In this document: one piece after another, positions 52,837-61,218 of the stretch
Layout: each line of letters opens with the position of its first letter
Position numbering within the stretch: position 1 is the stretch's first letter
DNA from: Arthrobacter pullicola
GTDB taxonomy: Bacteria; Actinomycetota; Actinomycetes; Actinomycetales; Micrococcaceae
DNA: 64,000 nt
Assembly: GCF_014836875.1 (NCBI RefSeq)
Contig: NZ_JACSQC010000002.1
Span: forward strand, 264,834-328,833
Reading direction: 5' to 3'
Made by a program: the position numbers and the translations under genes
The notes under the pieces: model-generated
Told to the model about the DNA's origin: nothing
The model's database searches: none
Seen by the model: the letters and a program-made list of their open reading frames with translations, nothing else

Positions 52837-54444
52837 CTAAAAGGACTCGAGCGATTCAAGATACCTGCGGCGCGCAGCTTCGCGCGCCAGGCGGGAACGC
52901 TCGCGCCGGCGTTTGGTCGGCCAGGTGAAGATCAGCACGATGAGGCTTGCCAGAAGCACGATGCCCGCAACGGTTCCGCCTGAGTCCATCCAGAACTGGG
53001 ACGGGAAGAGCCGGATCAGGGTGTCATCCAGCCGGAACGTCCAGTTGCCCTGCGAGAAGAAAATGCTGTGGACCTGTGTGAAGAACTGCTCCCAGGCCAG
53101 GACAGCCGCCACCAGGAGCGCAACGATCAGCGCCAGCGTAGCCGCCGCGCCCGCGAACAGCGCCCGGCGGATGCCTCCGGGGCAGCGCCGGGCGAGGTAG
53201 ATCCCACCCGCGATGCTCAGCAGTGCCATGCCCACGGCGCTCAGGAACGCAATTCCCAGGACCATCTTGACGTCCGCCATGTGCGAGACTTCGGAAGCCA
53301 GATACAGGGGATCCCCATCCGGGGTCACCAGATCGCCAAGGTAGCGCGGCGAGGCAAAGTTCAGCAGGTAGTCGACGGCGTAGGAGCCGTAGGTCATCCG
53401 GTCTTCCGCTGAGAACCCGAAGCTGTCCGCCGGGAACCCCGGACGGTGGTACTCGATCCAGAGGAACATCGGGGTCGCGACAGCCCGGATGGCTGCCGCC
53501 AGCAGCATTACCGGGAAAAAGACAGCAATCATTACCTGGATGACGCGGGCCAGTACCGGCTTGGCCGCCGCAGCGCGTTCCCGTTCCAAGGACCGGCGCT
53601 GGGCTTCCTCGTCCTGGATGCCCTCGGCCTCGGCGTCCGGCCCGGTCCCGCTTCCGGTATCGGGATCGGTTTCGGGATGCCCGGCCCCTGAGGCATACCA
53701 GGGGCCGCGGTCCGCGTCCGCATTTTCAGCTTCAGTGCCGCTCGCTCCTGCATCCCGGGCGACGCCGGTGTCACGGCTGATTTCGGCGCTACGGCTGGTT
53801 TCGGCGTCACGGCTGATTTCGGCGTCACGGCTGGTTTCGGCGTCAACGGTTCTACTGGCGTCAGCGGCGTTCCGGTCGCCGGTCCCCTCGGCTGCCGCTG
53901 CGGCACCACCAGCTACAGGGGCAGCCGCCTTGCCGTCGTCGGCAGGGCTGACAGATGCGGCGGAGTCGTAGCGGCTCAGGTTCGGCATGGTGCTGGCGGC
54001 ACGCATCGGGAGGGTACTGCGCTGCGCCACGGAGGGATGGCCGCCGGGAACCTCGTTTTTGTCCGCGGCAGCTTTCCCTGTGGCTGGACGCCTGTCAGCT
54101 GGGGCCACCGGCGAACCGGCTGCCGTCTGGTCTGCAGGATCGGCGGTGTCAGCAACGGCAGGGTCAGCGGCTTTGGAGCTGGACCCGGTGCCGGCAGCGG
54201 GGGTATCGGAGTCAGCCGCGTTGGAGCTGGACAGCCCCGCGAATTCCGCCTCCCAGGCTTCGTGCTCAGCGGGGATGGCATCGGATGGGCGGGCACTGGC
54301 CGAAGTTCCCGCGGCGTGGCTGCCGCTGACGATAGTTTCGCTGGCGTCGCTTGGGCCGGCGTCCTTTCCCGCAGGGGCTTCACCGGCAGCCGCGGGTTCC
54401 ATTGTGGGGTCTTGGTCCTGGCTTGCCACTGCTTTGTCTCTCAT
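52837..54444 (-). CDS. TIGR01906/DUF1461 integral membrane protein with long disordered N-terminus
   Basis: A 535-residue protein. The last ~240 residues hold four membrane segments and the family block PMFLWIEYHRPGFPADSFGFSAEDRMTYGSYAVDYLLNF, which marks TIGR01906 (DUF1461) proteins of unknown function. The first ~290 residues are Ala/Asp/Ser/Pro-rich, low complexity and probably disordered, with a short tandem repeat (DAETSRDAEISR type, DNA repeat at 53771-53842). A basic RRRERSRLAREAARRRY stretch ends the protein. The extension is much longer than the bare family domain. Function unknown. Confidence 0.85.
   Translation of the reverse strand: MRDKAVASQDQDPTMEPAAAGEAPAGKDAGPSDASETIVSGSHAAGTSASARPSDAIPAEHEAWEAEFAGLSSSNAADSDTPAAGTGSSSKAADPAVADTADPADQTAAGSPVAPADRRPATGKAAADKNEVPGGHPSVAQRSTLPMRAASTMPNLSRYDSAASVSPADDGKAAAPVAGGAAAAAEGTGDRNAADASRTVDAETSRDAEISRDAETSRSAEISRDTGVARDAGASGTEAENADADRGPWYASGAGHPETDPDTGSGTGPDAEAEGIQDEEAQRRSLERERAAAAKPVLARVIQVMIAVFFPVMLLAAAIRAVATPMFLWIEYHRPGFPADSFGFSAEDRMTYGSYAVDYLLNFASPRYLGDLVTPDGDPLYLASEVSHMADVKMVLGIAFLSAVGMALLSIAGGIYLARRCPGGIRRALFAGAAATLALIVALLVAAVLAWEQFFTQVHSIFFSQGNWTFRLDDTLIRLFPSQFWMDSGGTVAGIVLLASLIVLIFTWPTKRRRERSRLAREAARRRYLESLESF
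53771..53842 (-). repeat. Four tandem copies of an 18-bp coding repeat
   Basis: Consensus TCACGGCTGATTTCGGCG, four copies with a few substitutions, in frame within the disordered part of the TIGR01906 gene. Each copy encodes six residues of the DAExSR type, so copy number can change without a frameshift. Confidence 0.85.
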
Positions 54445-54576
54445 CCCAATCCTGTTGTGAAGTCACCGGTGGTGGGGGTTCCGGTTCCGTCCTTCTTAGA
54501 CACTACCGGGCCGCACCCCCCGATTCCGGGTGCCACCCCGAATCGTGGCAGGCCGCTTGGGCGGGGCCGTGGAACT

Positions 54577-55572
54577 TCAGGCGGCCCGGACCGCGGCTTC
54601 ACCGGCGTCACGGGCGAGCAGGTCGCCCCGGTACCCGGCCGCATAGGCCCGCTTCCCCAGGACCAGCGTGTAGGCCCAGTACCCGGCGAGCACCAGCGCC
54701 CCGATGCCTATCCGCAGCCATGCCGGCAAGGCGCTGGGAGTCACGAAGCCCTCCACCAGCCCGGAGATAAAGAGGACCACCACCAGGCCCAGGGCAACAG
54801 TCATCAGGGACCGGCCTTCCTGTGCCAGGGCGGTCACCCGGGTTCGCGTCCCAGGCGCAACGAGCGCCCAGAAAATCTGCAGGCCTGCGGCGGCGGCGAC
54901 GAAAATGGCGGTCAGCTCCATCAGCCCATGCGGCAGGATATAGCTGAAGAACGTGTCCAGCTCCCCAAAAGAGGCCATCGTCCCGCCGGCTGTGCCGACA
55001 CCGATGGCGTTCTGGTAGATGACGTATGGCCCCCAGATTCCGGTGACACCGAAGGCGACCGCCTGCAGAGCGATCCACGCATTATTGGTCCACACCATGC
55101 CGGCAAACGACGCTGCCGGGTTCTCGGAGTAGTAGTTTGCGAAGTCCGACTCCACGTAGCGGCGAAGCTCGGCGTCCGTCCCCATGGCGGCGAGCACTCC
55201 GGGTGTATTCACGACCCAGTATCCAGCCAGCGAGGCGACCGCAAGGAAGAGCACCCCGATCACCACGGTCATCCACCGGACACGGTAGAAGGCCGCCGGG
55301 AGTGAATAAACAAAGAATCCGGCAACGTCTTCCAGGAAATTGGACCGGGCTCCGGTGAAACGCGTCCGGGCACGGGAGAGCCGCATGGACAGCGCTGCGG
55401 AGTAAGCCCCCTCGGGCGCGGTGGAACGAATCACCGACAGGTGTGTCGACGCGCGCTGATACAGCAGCAGCAGTTCGTCAGCTTCCGCACCGGTGAGCCG
55501 GCGCCGTGCGGTGAGCTCGTCAAGCCGCTGCCAGTCTTCCCGGTGCACGGCGGCGAAGGCATCCATGTCCAC
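54577..55572 (-). CDS. SpoIIM-like (DUF95) membrane protein
   Basis: A 331-residue membrane protein of the stage II sporulation M/DUF95 family, common in non-sporulating actinobacteria. Five or six hydrophobic segments follow a ~95-residue soluble N-terminus. The signature region is NAWIALQAVAFGVTGIWGPYVIYQNAIGVGT, then SYILPHGLMELTAIFVAAAAGLQI. The GTG at 55570-55572 lies 6 nt after TAGGGT (leaderless); an ATG two codons later with GGAGG is an alternative. Divergent from the RDD gene, its usual partner; function unknown. Confidence 0.9.
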   Translation of the reverse strand: MDMDAFAAVHREDWQRLDELTARRRLTGAEADELLLLYQRASTHLSVIRSTAPEGAYSAALSMRLSRARTRFTGARSNFLEDVAGFFVYSLPAAFYRVRWMTVVIGVLFLAVASLAGYWVVNTPGVLAAMGTDAELRRYVESDFANYYSENPAASFAGMVWTNNAWIALQAVAFGVTGIWGPYVIYQNAIGVGTAGGTMASFGELDTFFSYILPHGLMELTAIFVAAAAGLQIFWALVAPGTRTRVTALAQEGRSLMTVALGLVVVLFISGLVEGFVTPSALPAWLRIGIGALVLAGYWAYTLVLGKRAYAAGYRGDLLARDAGEAAVRAA

Positions 55573-55578
55573 GCCTCC

Positions 55579-55584
55579 ACCCTA
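55579..55584 (-). promoter_or_regulatory. Leaderless -10 box (TAGGGT) of the SpoIIM-like gene
   Basis: TAGGGT, then GGAGGC (6 nt), then GTG on the minus strand. Confidence 0.45.
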
Positions 55585-55674
55585 GCGGGAACAGGGCCAG
55601 CCCCGATCCACAGCCACGCGTGATCGGAGAAGGTTCCGGCAGCGCCTTCTCCGCCCGGAGACGCCCCTGCTGGG

Positions 55675-55680
55675 TAGAGT
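55675..55680 (+). promoter_or_regulatory. Putative -10 box (TAGAGT) of the RDD gene
   Basis: TAGAGT lies about 65 nt upstream of the RDD gene ATG, giving a short conventional leader in contrast to the leaderless neighbours. Confidence 0.35.
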
Positions 55681-55745
55681 GGACTGCGAACGGGCCGCAG
55701 CCCAAACGGGACAGCGGAGAAGCATGGGGGAAGCATGAGGCTGGT

Positions 55746-56552
55746 ATGAGTACGGTCGTGACCGGTGAGGCCGTAGTCCTGGAACTGCGCGCGGCGTCGT
55801 TCGCGGCCCGCGCCCTGAGCACGCTCATCGACGTGATCTCCCAGCTGCTGCTGCTCTTCCTGCTCTTTTACCTGGTCGGAAACACCTTGGACGGCGCCCT
55901 TGATCCGGCGCTGACCCGCGCACTTCTGCTGGCCGCCGTCGTGCTGGTGATCCTGGTGGTCCCGGTCGCTGTCGAGACGCTGACCCGCGGGAAGTCGCTG
56001 GGCCGGCTGGTCATGGGCCTGCGGATCGTACGCGACGACGGCGGCGCTGTGCGGTTCCGGCAGGCGTTCACCCGCGGGATCCTGGCAGTCCTGGAAATCT
56101 ACATGCTGGCCGGCTCGCTGGCTTTTCTCGTGGCAGTCTTCAATGAAAAGTCCAAGCGCCTCGGCGACATGCTCGCCGGCACCTACGCCATGCGTGAGCG
56201 GGTGAAGGCTGCCCCGCCACCCGTCACCGTGATGCCGGCTGAACTGATCCCCTGGGCCGCGCTGGCGGACATCGGCCGCCTTCCGGACCCATTATCCCGG
56301 CGGGCGGCCCGGTTCCTGGCTCAGGCTGAACGGATGACACCCCCGGCACGCACTGCCATGGGCACATCGCTGGCCACCGAAGTGTCAGCGTTCGTTTCTC
56401 CGCCTCCCCCGCCCGGAACTGTCCCGGAATCCTACCTGCGGGCGGTGATGGCGCAGCGGCGTGACCGCGACTTCGCCCGGCTCAGCGCCCAGCGCGTGCG
56501 CTCAGGCCAGGTCGCGGAGCGGCTGCACCGGCTCCCGTTCGCTGACCGTTAA
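55746..56552 (+). CDS. RDD-family membrane protein
   Basis: A 268-residue protein with an N-terminal RDD domain: AASFAARALSTLIDVISQLLLLFLLFYL, a second membrane helix (LLLAAVVLVILVVPVAVETL), then TRGKSLGRLVMGLRIVRDDGG and KRLGDMLAGTYAM. The Arg/Asp pairs that name the family are visible. The last ~90 residues are soluble and Pro/Arg-rich. The ATG at 55746 is chosen; the frame extends upstream to 55620 but over the promoter. RDD proteins may be transporters; here it pairs divergently with the SpoIIM-like gene. Confidence 0.9.
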   Translation: MSTVVTGEAVVLELRAASFAARALSTLIDVISQLLLLFLLFYLVGNTLDGALDPALTRALLLAAVVLVILVVPVAVETLTRGKSLGRLVMGLRIVRDDGGAVRFRQAFTRGILAVLEIYMLAGSLAFLVAVFNEKSKRLGDMLAGTYAMRERVKAAPPPVTVMPAELIPWAALADIGRLPDPLSRRAARFLAQAERMTPPARTAMGTSLATEVSAFVSPPPPPGTVPESYLRAVMAQRRDRDFARLSAQRVRSGQVAERLHRLPFADR

Positions 56553-56601
56553 AAAGCACCTGCGGCGCCGCGGGTATATCCGCTGCGCCGCAGGTGTTTT
56601 T
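56551..56601. terminator. Bidirectional intrinsic terminator
   Basis: A stem built from GCACCTGCGGCGC and its near complement, flanked by AAAAA on one side and TTTTT on the other, so it can work in both directions for the RDD gene and ahcY. Confidence 0.9.
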
Positions 56602-56618
56602 GGGCGTTACCGGGCTGC

Positions 56619-58103
56619 TTAGTAGCGGTAGTGGTCCGGCTTGTACGGTCCGGCCACGTCCACACCCAGGTATTCGGCCTGGCTCTTGGTGAGTTCGCTG
56701 AGCTCGACGCCGAGGGCTGCCAGGTGGAGGCGCGCAACCTTCTCATCCAGGATCTTGGGCAGCACGTACACCTCCTTGGCGTACTCCGGGCTGCCGTCTT
56801 CCTTGGTCTGTCCGTACTTGGTGAACAGTTCGATCTGGGCAATGGTCTGGTTCGCAAAGGAGTTCGACATCACGAAGGACGGGTGCCCGGTGGCGTTGCC
56901 AAGGTTCAGCAGCCGGCCTTCTGAGAGCACGATGATGCTGCGCTGGTTGTCAGTGCCCTCATCGAAGATCCACTCGTGGACCTGCGGCTTGATCTCGACC
57001 TTGCGGATGCCCGGCACGCGGGCCAGCCCGGCCATGTCGATTTCATTGTCGAAGTGCCCGACGTTGCCCACAATCGCCTGGTGTTTCATCTGCGCCATGT
57101 GGGACGCCATGATGATGTCCTTGTTGCCAGTGGTGGTGATGAAGATGTCCCCCTGGCCCACAACGGATTCCAGCCTCGCCACCTGGTAGCCGTCCATGGC
57201 AGCCTGCAGCGCGCAGATCGGGTCGATTTCGGTCACGATCACCCTGGCCCCCTGCCCGCGCAGCGCCTCGGCTGCGCCCTTGCCGACGTCGCCGTAGCCG
57301 CAGACCACGGCGACCTTGCCGCCGATCAGCGTATCGGTGGCACGGTTCAGGCCGTCCGGGAGGGAGTGCCGGATGCCGTACTTGTTGTCGAACTTGGACT
57401 TGGTGACCGAGTCGTTGACGTTGATGGCCGGGAAGAGCAGCTGGCCGTCAGCGGCCAGCTGGTAGAGGCGGAGTACCCCGGTGGTGGTCTCTTCCGTGAC
57501 GCCGCGGATGCCCTTGGCGATTTCCGTCCACTTCCCCGGTGCCTCGGCCAGCGACCGGCGCAGGGTGTCCAGGATGATCGTGTACTCGTGGGAATAGTCC
57601 GGATCGTCCTCGGACGGGTTGGCCGGAACCGCACCGGCAGCTTCGAACTCCACACCCTTGTGCAGCAGCAGGGTGGCATCGCCGCCGTCGTCCAGGATCA
57701 TGTTCGGGCCACCCGAGCCTTCCGGCCAGGTGAGGATCTGCTCAGCGGTCCACCAGTACTCCTCAAGCGTCTCGTTCTTCCAGGCGAAGACGGGCACACC
57801 CTGCGGATCTTCCGGGGTGCCGCTGCCGACGACCACGGCCGCCGCGGCCTCATCCTGGGTGGAGAAGATGTTGCAGGAAGCCCAGCGGACCTCGGCGCCC
57901 AGGGCGGTCAGGGTTTCGATCAGCACTGCGGTCTGGACCGTCATGTGCAGGGAACCGGCAATCCGGGCTCCGGCCAGTGGCTGGCTCGGGCCGAATTCGC
58001 GCCGCAGGGCCATCAGCCCGGGCATCTCGTGTTCGGCCAGCCGGATCTGGTGGCGGCCGGCTTCGGCCAGGGACAGGTCAGCTACTTTGTAATCGATGCT
58101 CAC
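56619..58103 (-). CDS. ahcY: Adenosylhomocysteinase
   Basis: A 494-residue S-adenosyl-L-homocysteine hydrolase, removing the product of SAM-dependent methylation. The NAD-binding motif is [28 protein letters not shown] and [12 protein letters not shown] are substrate/NAD contacts, and the conserved C-terminus is KPDHYRY. It includes the ~40-residue insert ([13 protein letters not shown]...) of the actinobacterial/eukaryotic type. The GTG start overlaps the Trm112-like stop (GTGA), so the two are coupled. Confidence 0.98.
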   Translation of the reverse strand: MSIDYKVADLSLAEAGRHQIRLAEHEMPGLMALRREFGPSQPLAGARIAGSLHMTVQTAVLIETLTALGAEVRWASCNIFSTQDEAAAAVVVGSGTPEDPQGVPVFAWKNETLEEYWWTAEQILTWPEGSGGPNMILDDGGDATLLLHKGVEFEAAGAVPANPSEDDPDYSHEYTIILDTLRRSLAEAPGKWTEIAKGIRGVTEETTTGVLRLYQLAADGQLLFPAINVNDSVTKSKFDNKYGIRHSLPDGLNRATDTLIGGKVAVVCGYGDVGKGAAEALRGQGARVIVTEIDPICALQAAMDGYQVARLESVVGQGDIFITTTGNKDIIMASHMAQMKHQAIVGNVGHFDNEIDMAGLARVPGIRKVEIKPQVHEWIFDEGTDNQRSIIVLSEGRLLNLGNATGHPSFVMSNSFANQTIAQIELFTKYGQTKEDGSPEYAKEVYVLPKILDEKVARLHLAALGVELSELTKSQAEYLGVDVAGPYKPDHYRY

Positions 58104-58330
58104 TGGCGGTGTTCCTCGTTCCTGGTGGTGTTCTCGGCTGCAGGGTTGGCTGCAGCTGTTTCTTCGGCCGGCACCAGCAGCACGGGAATGCCCTCTTCAA
58201 TGCGGTAGCGGACCGGCTGGCCATCGGGCCCCGGGGCGGTGGAGATCAGTTCATCGCCAGCCTGTTTAAGCGGCGAATGAGTCTGCGGGCAACGCAGCGT
58301 GTCCAGAAGATCGACGGTCAGGTTAGCCAT
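58100..58330 (-). CDS. Trm112-family (UPF0434) small protein
   Basis: A 76-residue protein: [23 protein letters not shown], then [15 protein letters not shown], the Trm112/YcaR fold. Eukaryotic Trm112 activates methyltransferases. Only one Cys of the usual zinc set is present, as in many bacterial members. It overlaps ahcY by 4 nt, which fits a link to methylation metabolism. The tail (~20 residues) is Ala/Glu-rich. Confidence 0.88.
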   Translation of the reverse strand: MANLTVDLLDTLRCPQTHSPLKQAGDELISTAPGPDGQPVRYRIEEGIPVLLVPAEETAAANPAAENTTRNEEHRQ

Positions 58331-58428
58331 GGGTACAGCACTTCCTTGCGAAACGGTTGATGATGCGCCGGCCGTGGTTCTCCCGGCTGATGATTCCAGC
58401 CTAATGGTGATCGGACTGCGAGGCAGGA

Positions 58429-58830
58429 TCAGCTCTGTTCGCGGACATCTTCGCGTAATACCCGCAGGTGGGACCGGCGGCCCGTGGAGAGGTCCGCCGG
58501 TGGCTCCAGGGCGTGCCTGCCGCTTCGCCGGGCCGGCTCGTCATCCGCTTCCGGCTCTTCTGCCTCGGCTTCGCGGACAGCATCGACCAGGGCGGAGAGT
58601 TCGTCGGGACCCGGGGTGCGTGGCTGGTTGCCGAGATCCAGCCGGAGGACTTCCCAGCCCCGCGGTGCGGTCAGGCGCTGGGCATGCAGCTCACAGAGGT
58701 CATAGCAGTGCGGCTCCGCGTAGGTTGCCAGCGGGCCCAGGACTGCGGTGGAATCGGCATAAACGTACGTCAGGGTAGCGACGGCGGCCTGCCGGCACGC
58801 TGAACGTGAACAAAGACGTAAGGATCCCAC
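58429..58830 (-). CDS. DUF3499 family protein
   Basis: A 133-residue protein. The conserved N-terminal half has LCSRSACRQAAVATLTYVYADSTAVLGPLATYAEPHCYDLCELHA; the Cys and His residues look like a zinc ribbon. The C-terminal half is acidic then basic and unconserved. The GTG at 58830 is chosen because it precedes the conserved block and lies 8 nt after a TAAAGT box; the frame stays open upstream to 58911. Divergent from a metallopeptidase-family gene, an arrangement also known in mycobacteria. Function unknown. Confidence 0.82.
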   Translation of the reverse strand: MGSLRLCSRSACRQAAVATLTYVYADSTAVLGPLATYAEPHCYDLCELHAQRLTAPRGWEVLRLDLGNQPRTPGPDELSALVDAVREAEAEEPEADDEPARRSGRHALEPPADLSTGRRSHLRVLREDVREQS

Positions 58831-58838
58831 GGAGGAAC

Positions 58839-58844
58839 ACTTTA
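58839..58844 (-). promoter_or_regulatory. Near-leaderless -10 box (TAAAGT) of the DUF3499 gene
   Basis: TAAAGT, then 8 nt, then the GTG start on the minus strand. Confidence 0.35.
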
Positions 58845-58909
58845 CCCTTGCGCCTGCCGGCAGCGTGCAGCCACGCCGCACCGCCTCCAGACCATGATCA
58901 CCCGGGATC

Positions 58910-58994
58910 ACTGAGCCGGCCGGAGCGCTGAGCTTGCCGGAGCACTGAGCCGGCCGGAGCGCTGAGCTTGCTGGAGCACTGAGCTTGCTGGAAC
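58910..58994. repeat. Five tandem 17-bp repeats in a divergent promoter region
   Basis: Five units of 17 bp, alternating ACTGAGCCGGCCGGAGC and GCTGAGCTTGCCGGAGC with one or two substitutions in the last two. They fill the gap between the divergent DUF3499 and metallopeptidase-family starts. No spacers, so not CRISPR; iterated binding sites or replication slippage are both possible. Confidence 0.85.
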
Positions 58995-59026
58995 GCGGCG
59001 AACTCCCCCGGCGGCGCCCTCCGGAC

Positions 59027-59032
59027 TAGAGT
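59027..59032 (+). promoter_or_regulatory. Leaderless -10 box (TAGAGT) of the metallopeptidase-family gene
   Basis: TAGAGT, then AGGGGC (6 nt), then ATG at 59039. Confidence 0.45.
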
Positions 59033-59038
59033 AGGGGC

Positions 59039-59545
59039 ATGTCCCCAGGATCGTCCTTTCGGATAAGGCTCGATGGTGGATCCGGCGCCGGCGCCGCGGA
59101 TCCCGTATCGCCGCGTCCTTTCCACCAGCGCAGGCGCAACCGCCACGGCCGGGGTCTTCGCGGCGAGCTGCTTCCGGCCCACCTTGCTGGATCCCGCACC
59201 CGGGCGGAACGCTTCGATGAGTGGGTCATGGAGTCCGCGCAGCGGCTGGAACGCCTCTGGGGCGAAGACATCCAGTCCTATCAGTTCGTTGTCCAGGAAA
59301 TCCCGGATGGCCTTGAAGAGCTGGTGCGCCGGGGCGGTTCCATTCCCTTGGCCTCCTCTGCTCCGGGCAAGGGACCCAAGCCGCCGGTTATTACGGTTTA
59401 CCGGCGCCCGGTCGAGTGGACCGCCCGGGGACTTGTGCCCGTCAGCGAGTTGATCCATGACGTTGTGGTGGAACAGCTGGCCGCTCTCAAGGGCATGGAC
59501 CCTGAGTCGATTGATCCCACCTACGGGCGGTTCCGCCCGCTCTAG
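59039..59545 (+). CDS. Metallopeptidase-family (zincin-like) protein without HExxH
   Basis: A 168-residue protein. From about residue 55 it matches the short zincin-like family (FDEWVMESAQRLERLW, VQEIPD, ITVYRRPVE, ELIHDVVVEQLAALKGMDPESIDPTYG). The usual HExxH zinc site is replaced by IHDVVVEQ, with His but not the second His, so peptidase activity is doubtful. The first ~50 residues are Arg/Gly-rich and basic. Its place beside DUF3499 matches mycobacterial gene order. Confidence 0.8.
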   Translation: MSPGSSFRIRLDGGSGAGAADPVSPRPFHQRRRNRHGRGLRGELLPAHLAGSRTRAERFDEWVMESAQRLERLWGEDIQSYQFVVQEIPDGLEELVRRGGSIPLASSAPGKGPKPPVITVYRRPVEWTARGLVPVSELIHDVVVEQLAALKGMDPESIDPTYGRFRPL

Positions 59546-59561
59546 CAGCCCTCCGCAGGAG

Positions 59562-59588
59562 CCGTACCCCGCTGCCAGCGGGGTACGG
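59562..59588. terminator. Hairpin terminator between convergent genes
   Basis: A perfect 12-bp stem (CCGTACCCCGCT and its complement) with a 3-nt loop, without a T-run, between the metallopeptidase-family and DUF5719 genes. Confidence 0.6.
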
Positions 59589-59616
59589 ACAGCAACACCG
59601 GAAGCTCCCGGACTGC

Positions 59617-61218
59617 CTAGTAGCCGATGCCGATTTGGGCGCTTCTGCTGCCGGCGCTTCCTTCCGGGAGGGGCAGCACCGAAATGCCCGGTCCCTCCCC
59701 CGTGACCAGCTGCGCACCATAGACGGCTTCACCCACCGCTGTGACCAGGACACCGGCAACCTCCCCGGAGCCGATGTCCGCGGACTTCAGGGTCAGGGTG
59801 CGCCCTGCGGGTACTGCCACAACTTTCTCCGGCTGCAGGTTCCCATCAGCTCCGATCGCCCGGAGCCGGACTTCAGCGGCGCCGTCGGGGGCAGTCAACA
59901 CCAGTGCGGAGCTGCTGCCGGGGACGGCAACGGCCAGGTGTTCACTGCCCAGGCGCGCGTCTGCGGGGGCCACCGCAAGTTCCACCCGCTCCCCGGGTTC
60001 CGTGCCGCGGCTGAAAACCGCCGCTGCGGTGAAGGCAACATCGGAGGACAGGTCCAGGGAATAGGTGCCTTCCGGAAGGTCCGCCAGCGGAATTTTGCCC
60101 ACGGTTCCGGCGGGAACGCTGAAGACTCCGCCACCGGGGATCTGGACTTCCCCGTTGGAACCGAAGACCCGCAGATGGACCACTGCGTCCGTACTGCCCG
60201 GAACGGCCACGTTCAGCACGGACGCCACGGAGCCGTGACCGTCCTGTTCGGCCAGCTTCCGGATGGTTTCCGGTGATTGGAGGGCTACACCGGTAATGAC
60301 CTGGCGCGGCGACGGGGCGGCCGTGGGCTCAATGATTTCCACACCGCCGGGGGTCAGCCCGCGCAGGATGCTCTGCTCAATGACCGCTGTGACCGGTCCG
60401 CCGGAGCTGCGTACGCGGACGGCGGCGGCCTCTTCGTTGGCGGCGAGGCCGGCCAGGATGATGGAGCGTGTTTCGCCCGGCGCGATGACTATCCCGCGGC
60501 TGCCGCCGGTCTCGATCCGCCCCGTTGAACCGTGCAGATCCAAGTCAACTGTTGCCGGCGTTACCGAAGGGTTGGAGAGCCGCAGCACCGCGGTGGCGCC
60601 AACTGTGGTCCGTGCGCCGAGAAGCCACATGTCGTTGCCCGGCGTCTGGCAGTTGGCGGCGGCCAGCCCGGCCAGGTCGCCATCTGTGGCTGAATAGCCA
60701 AGAACTGCGTTCGCCGTGGCCGGGGTCTTTCCGCTCGGTTCCGCCTCCAGGGCCGTAACAGTGCCGACCGACTGGTTCTGCAGCACACCGGCAAGCCGGG
60801 TCCCGGCCAGCGGCGCCGTTTCTCCTGCCTTAAGTCCTGCCAGGGCTTTTCCGCCGTCCAGCTCACTGAGGTCCGCGGCGGGGAGGGACGAGCCTGCCGC
60901 GCCGAGCACGACCAGGCTGACCGCGGTGGCAGCCGATTCGGAGACCGGGCTGTACTCAGCGTCGGTGCCGGAGACATTTCCTGCCAGCAGACGCAGCGGC
61001 TGGGGGCACACTGCGGTCAGCGCACCCGCAGGAACCTCGGTGGCCGGAGGCTGGACGGCGATGCCTGACCCGGCCGGCGCAGCCACCGCACCGGCTGTAA
61101 TCAGAGCACCGGCGGCTGCCATAAGCACGACGCCGGAGGAGACGGTGTAGGCCGTTTTCCGACGGGTCTGGCGGCGGCCTCGTGCTGCGGACCGGGTGTC
61201 TTCACCGGAACGCTCCAT
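59617..61218 (-). CDS. DUF5719 family secreted protein
   Basis: A 533-residue protein with a basic N-terminus (RGRRQTRRKTAY), one membrane segment (~27-48) and a long Ala/Gly/Val-rich extracytoplasmic part of repeated beta-rich modules (for example TVDLDLHGSTGRIETGGSRGIVIAPGETRSI and AVVHLRVFGSNGEVQIPGGG), the DUF5719 pattern. Its ATG overlaps the stop of the upstream membrane protein gene by one base (TGATG). It probably works with that protein at the cell surface; the role is unknown. Confidence 0.85.
   Translation of the reverse strand: MERSGEDTRSAARGRRQTRRKTAYTVSSGVVLMAAAGALITAGAVAAPAGSGIAVQPPATEVPAGALTAVCPQPLRLLAGNVSGTDAEYSPVSESAATAVSLVVLGAAGSSLPAADLSELDGGKALAGLKAGETAPLAGTRLAGVLQNQSVGTVTALEAEPSGKTPATANAVLGYSATDGDLAGLAAANCQTPGNDMWLLGARTTVGATAVLRLSNPSVTPATVDLDLHGSTGRIETGGSRGIVIAPGETRSIILAGLAANEEAAAVRVRSSGGPVTAVIEQSILRGLTPGGVEIIEPTAAPSPRQVITGVALQSPETIRKLAEQDGHGSVASVLNVAVPGSTDAVVHLRVFGSNGEVQIPGGGVFSVPAGTVGKIPLADLPEGTYSLDLSSDVAFTAAAVFSRGTEPGERVELAVAPADARLGSEHLAVAVPGSSSALVLTAPDGAAEVRLRAIGADGNLQPEKVVAVPAGRTLTLKSADIGSGEVAGVLVTAVGEAVYGAQLVTGEGPGISVLPLPEGSAGSRSAQIGIGY

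Noticed and set aside
58910-58994. Short CRISPR array
   Set aside because: Units are 17 bp and directly adjacent with no spacers, and no cas genes are present.
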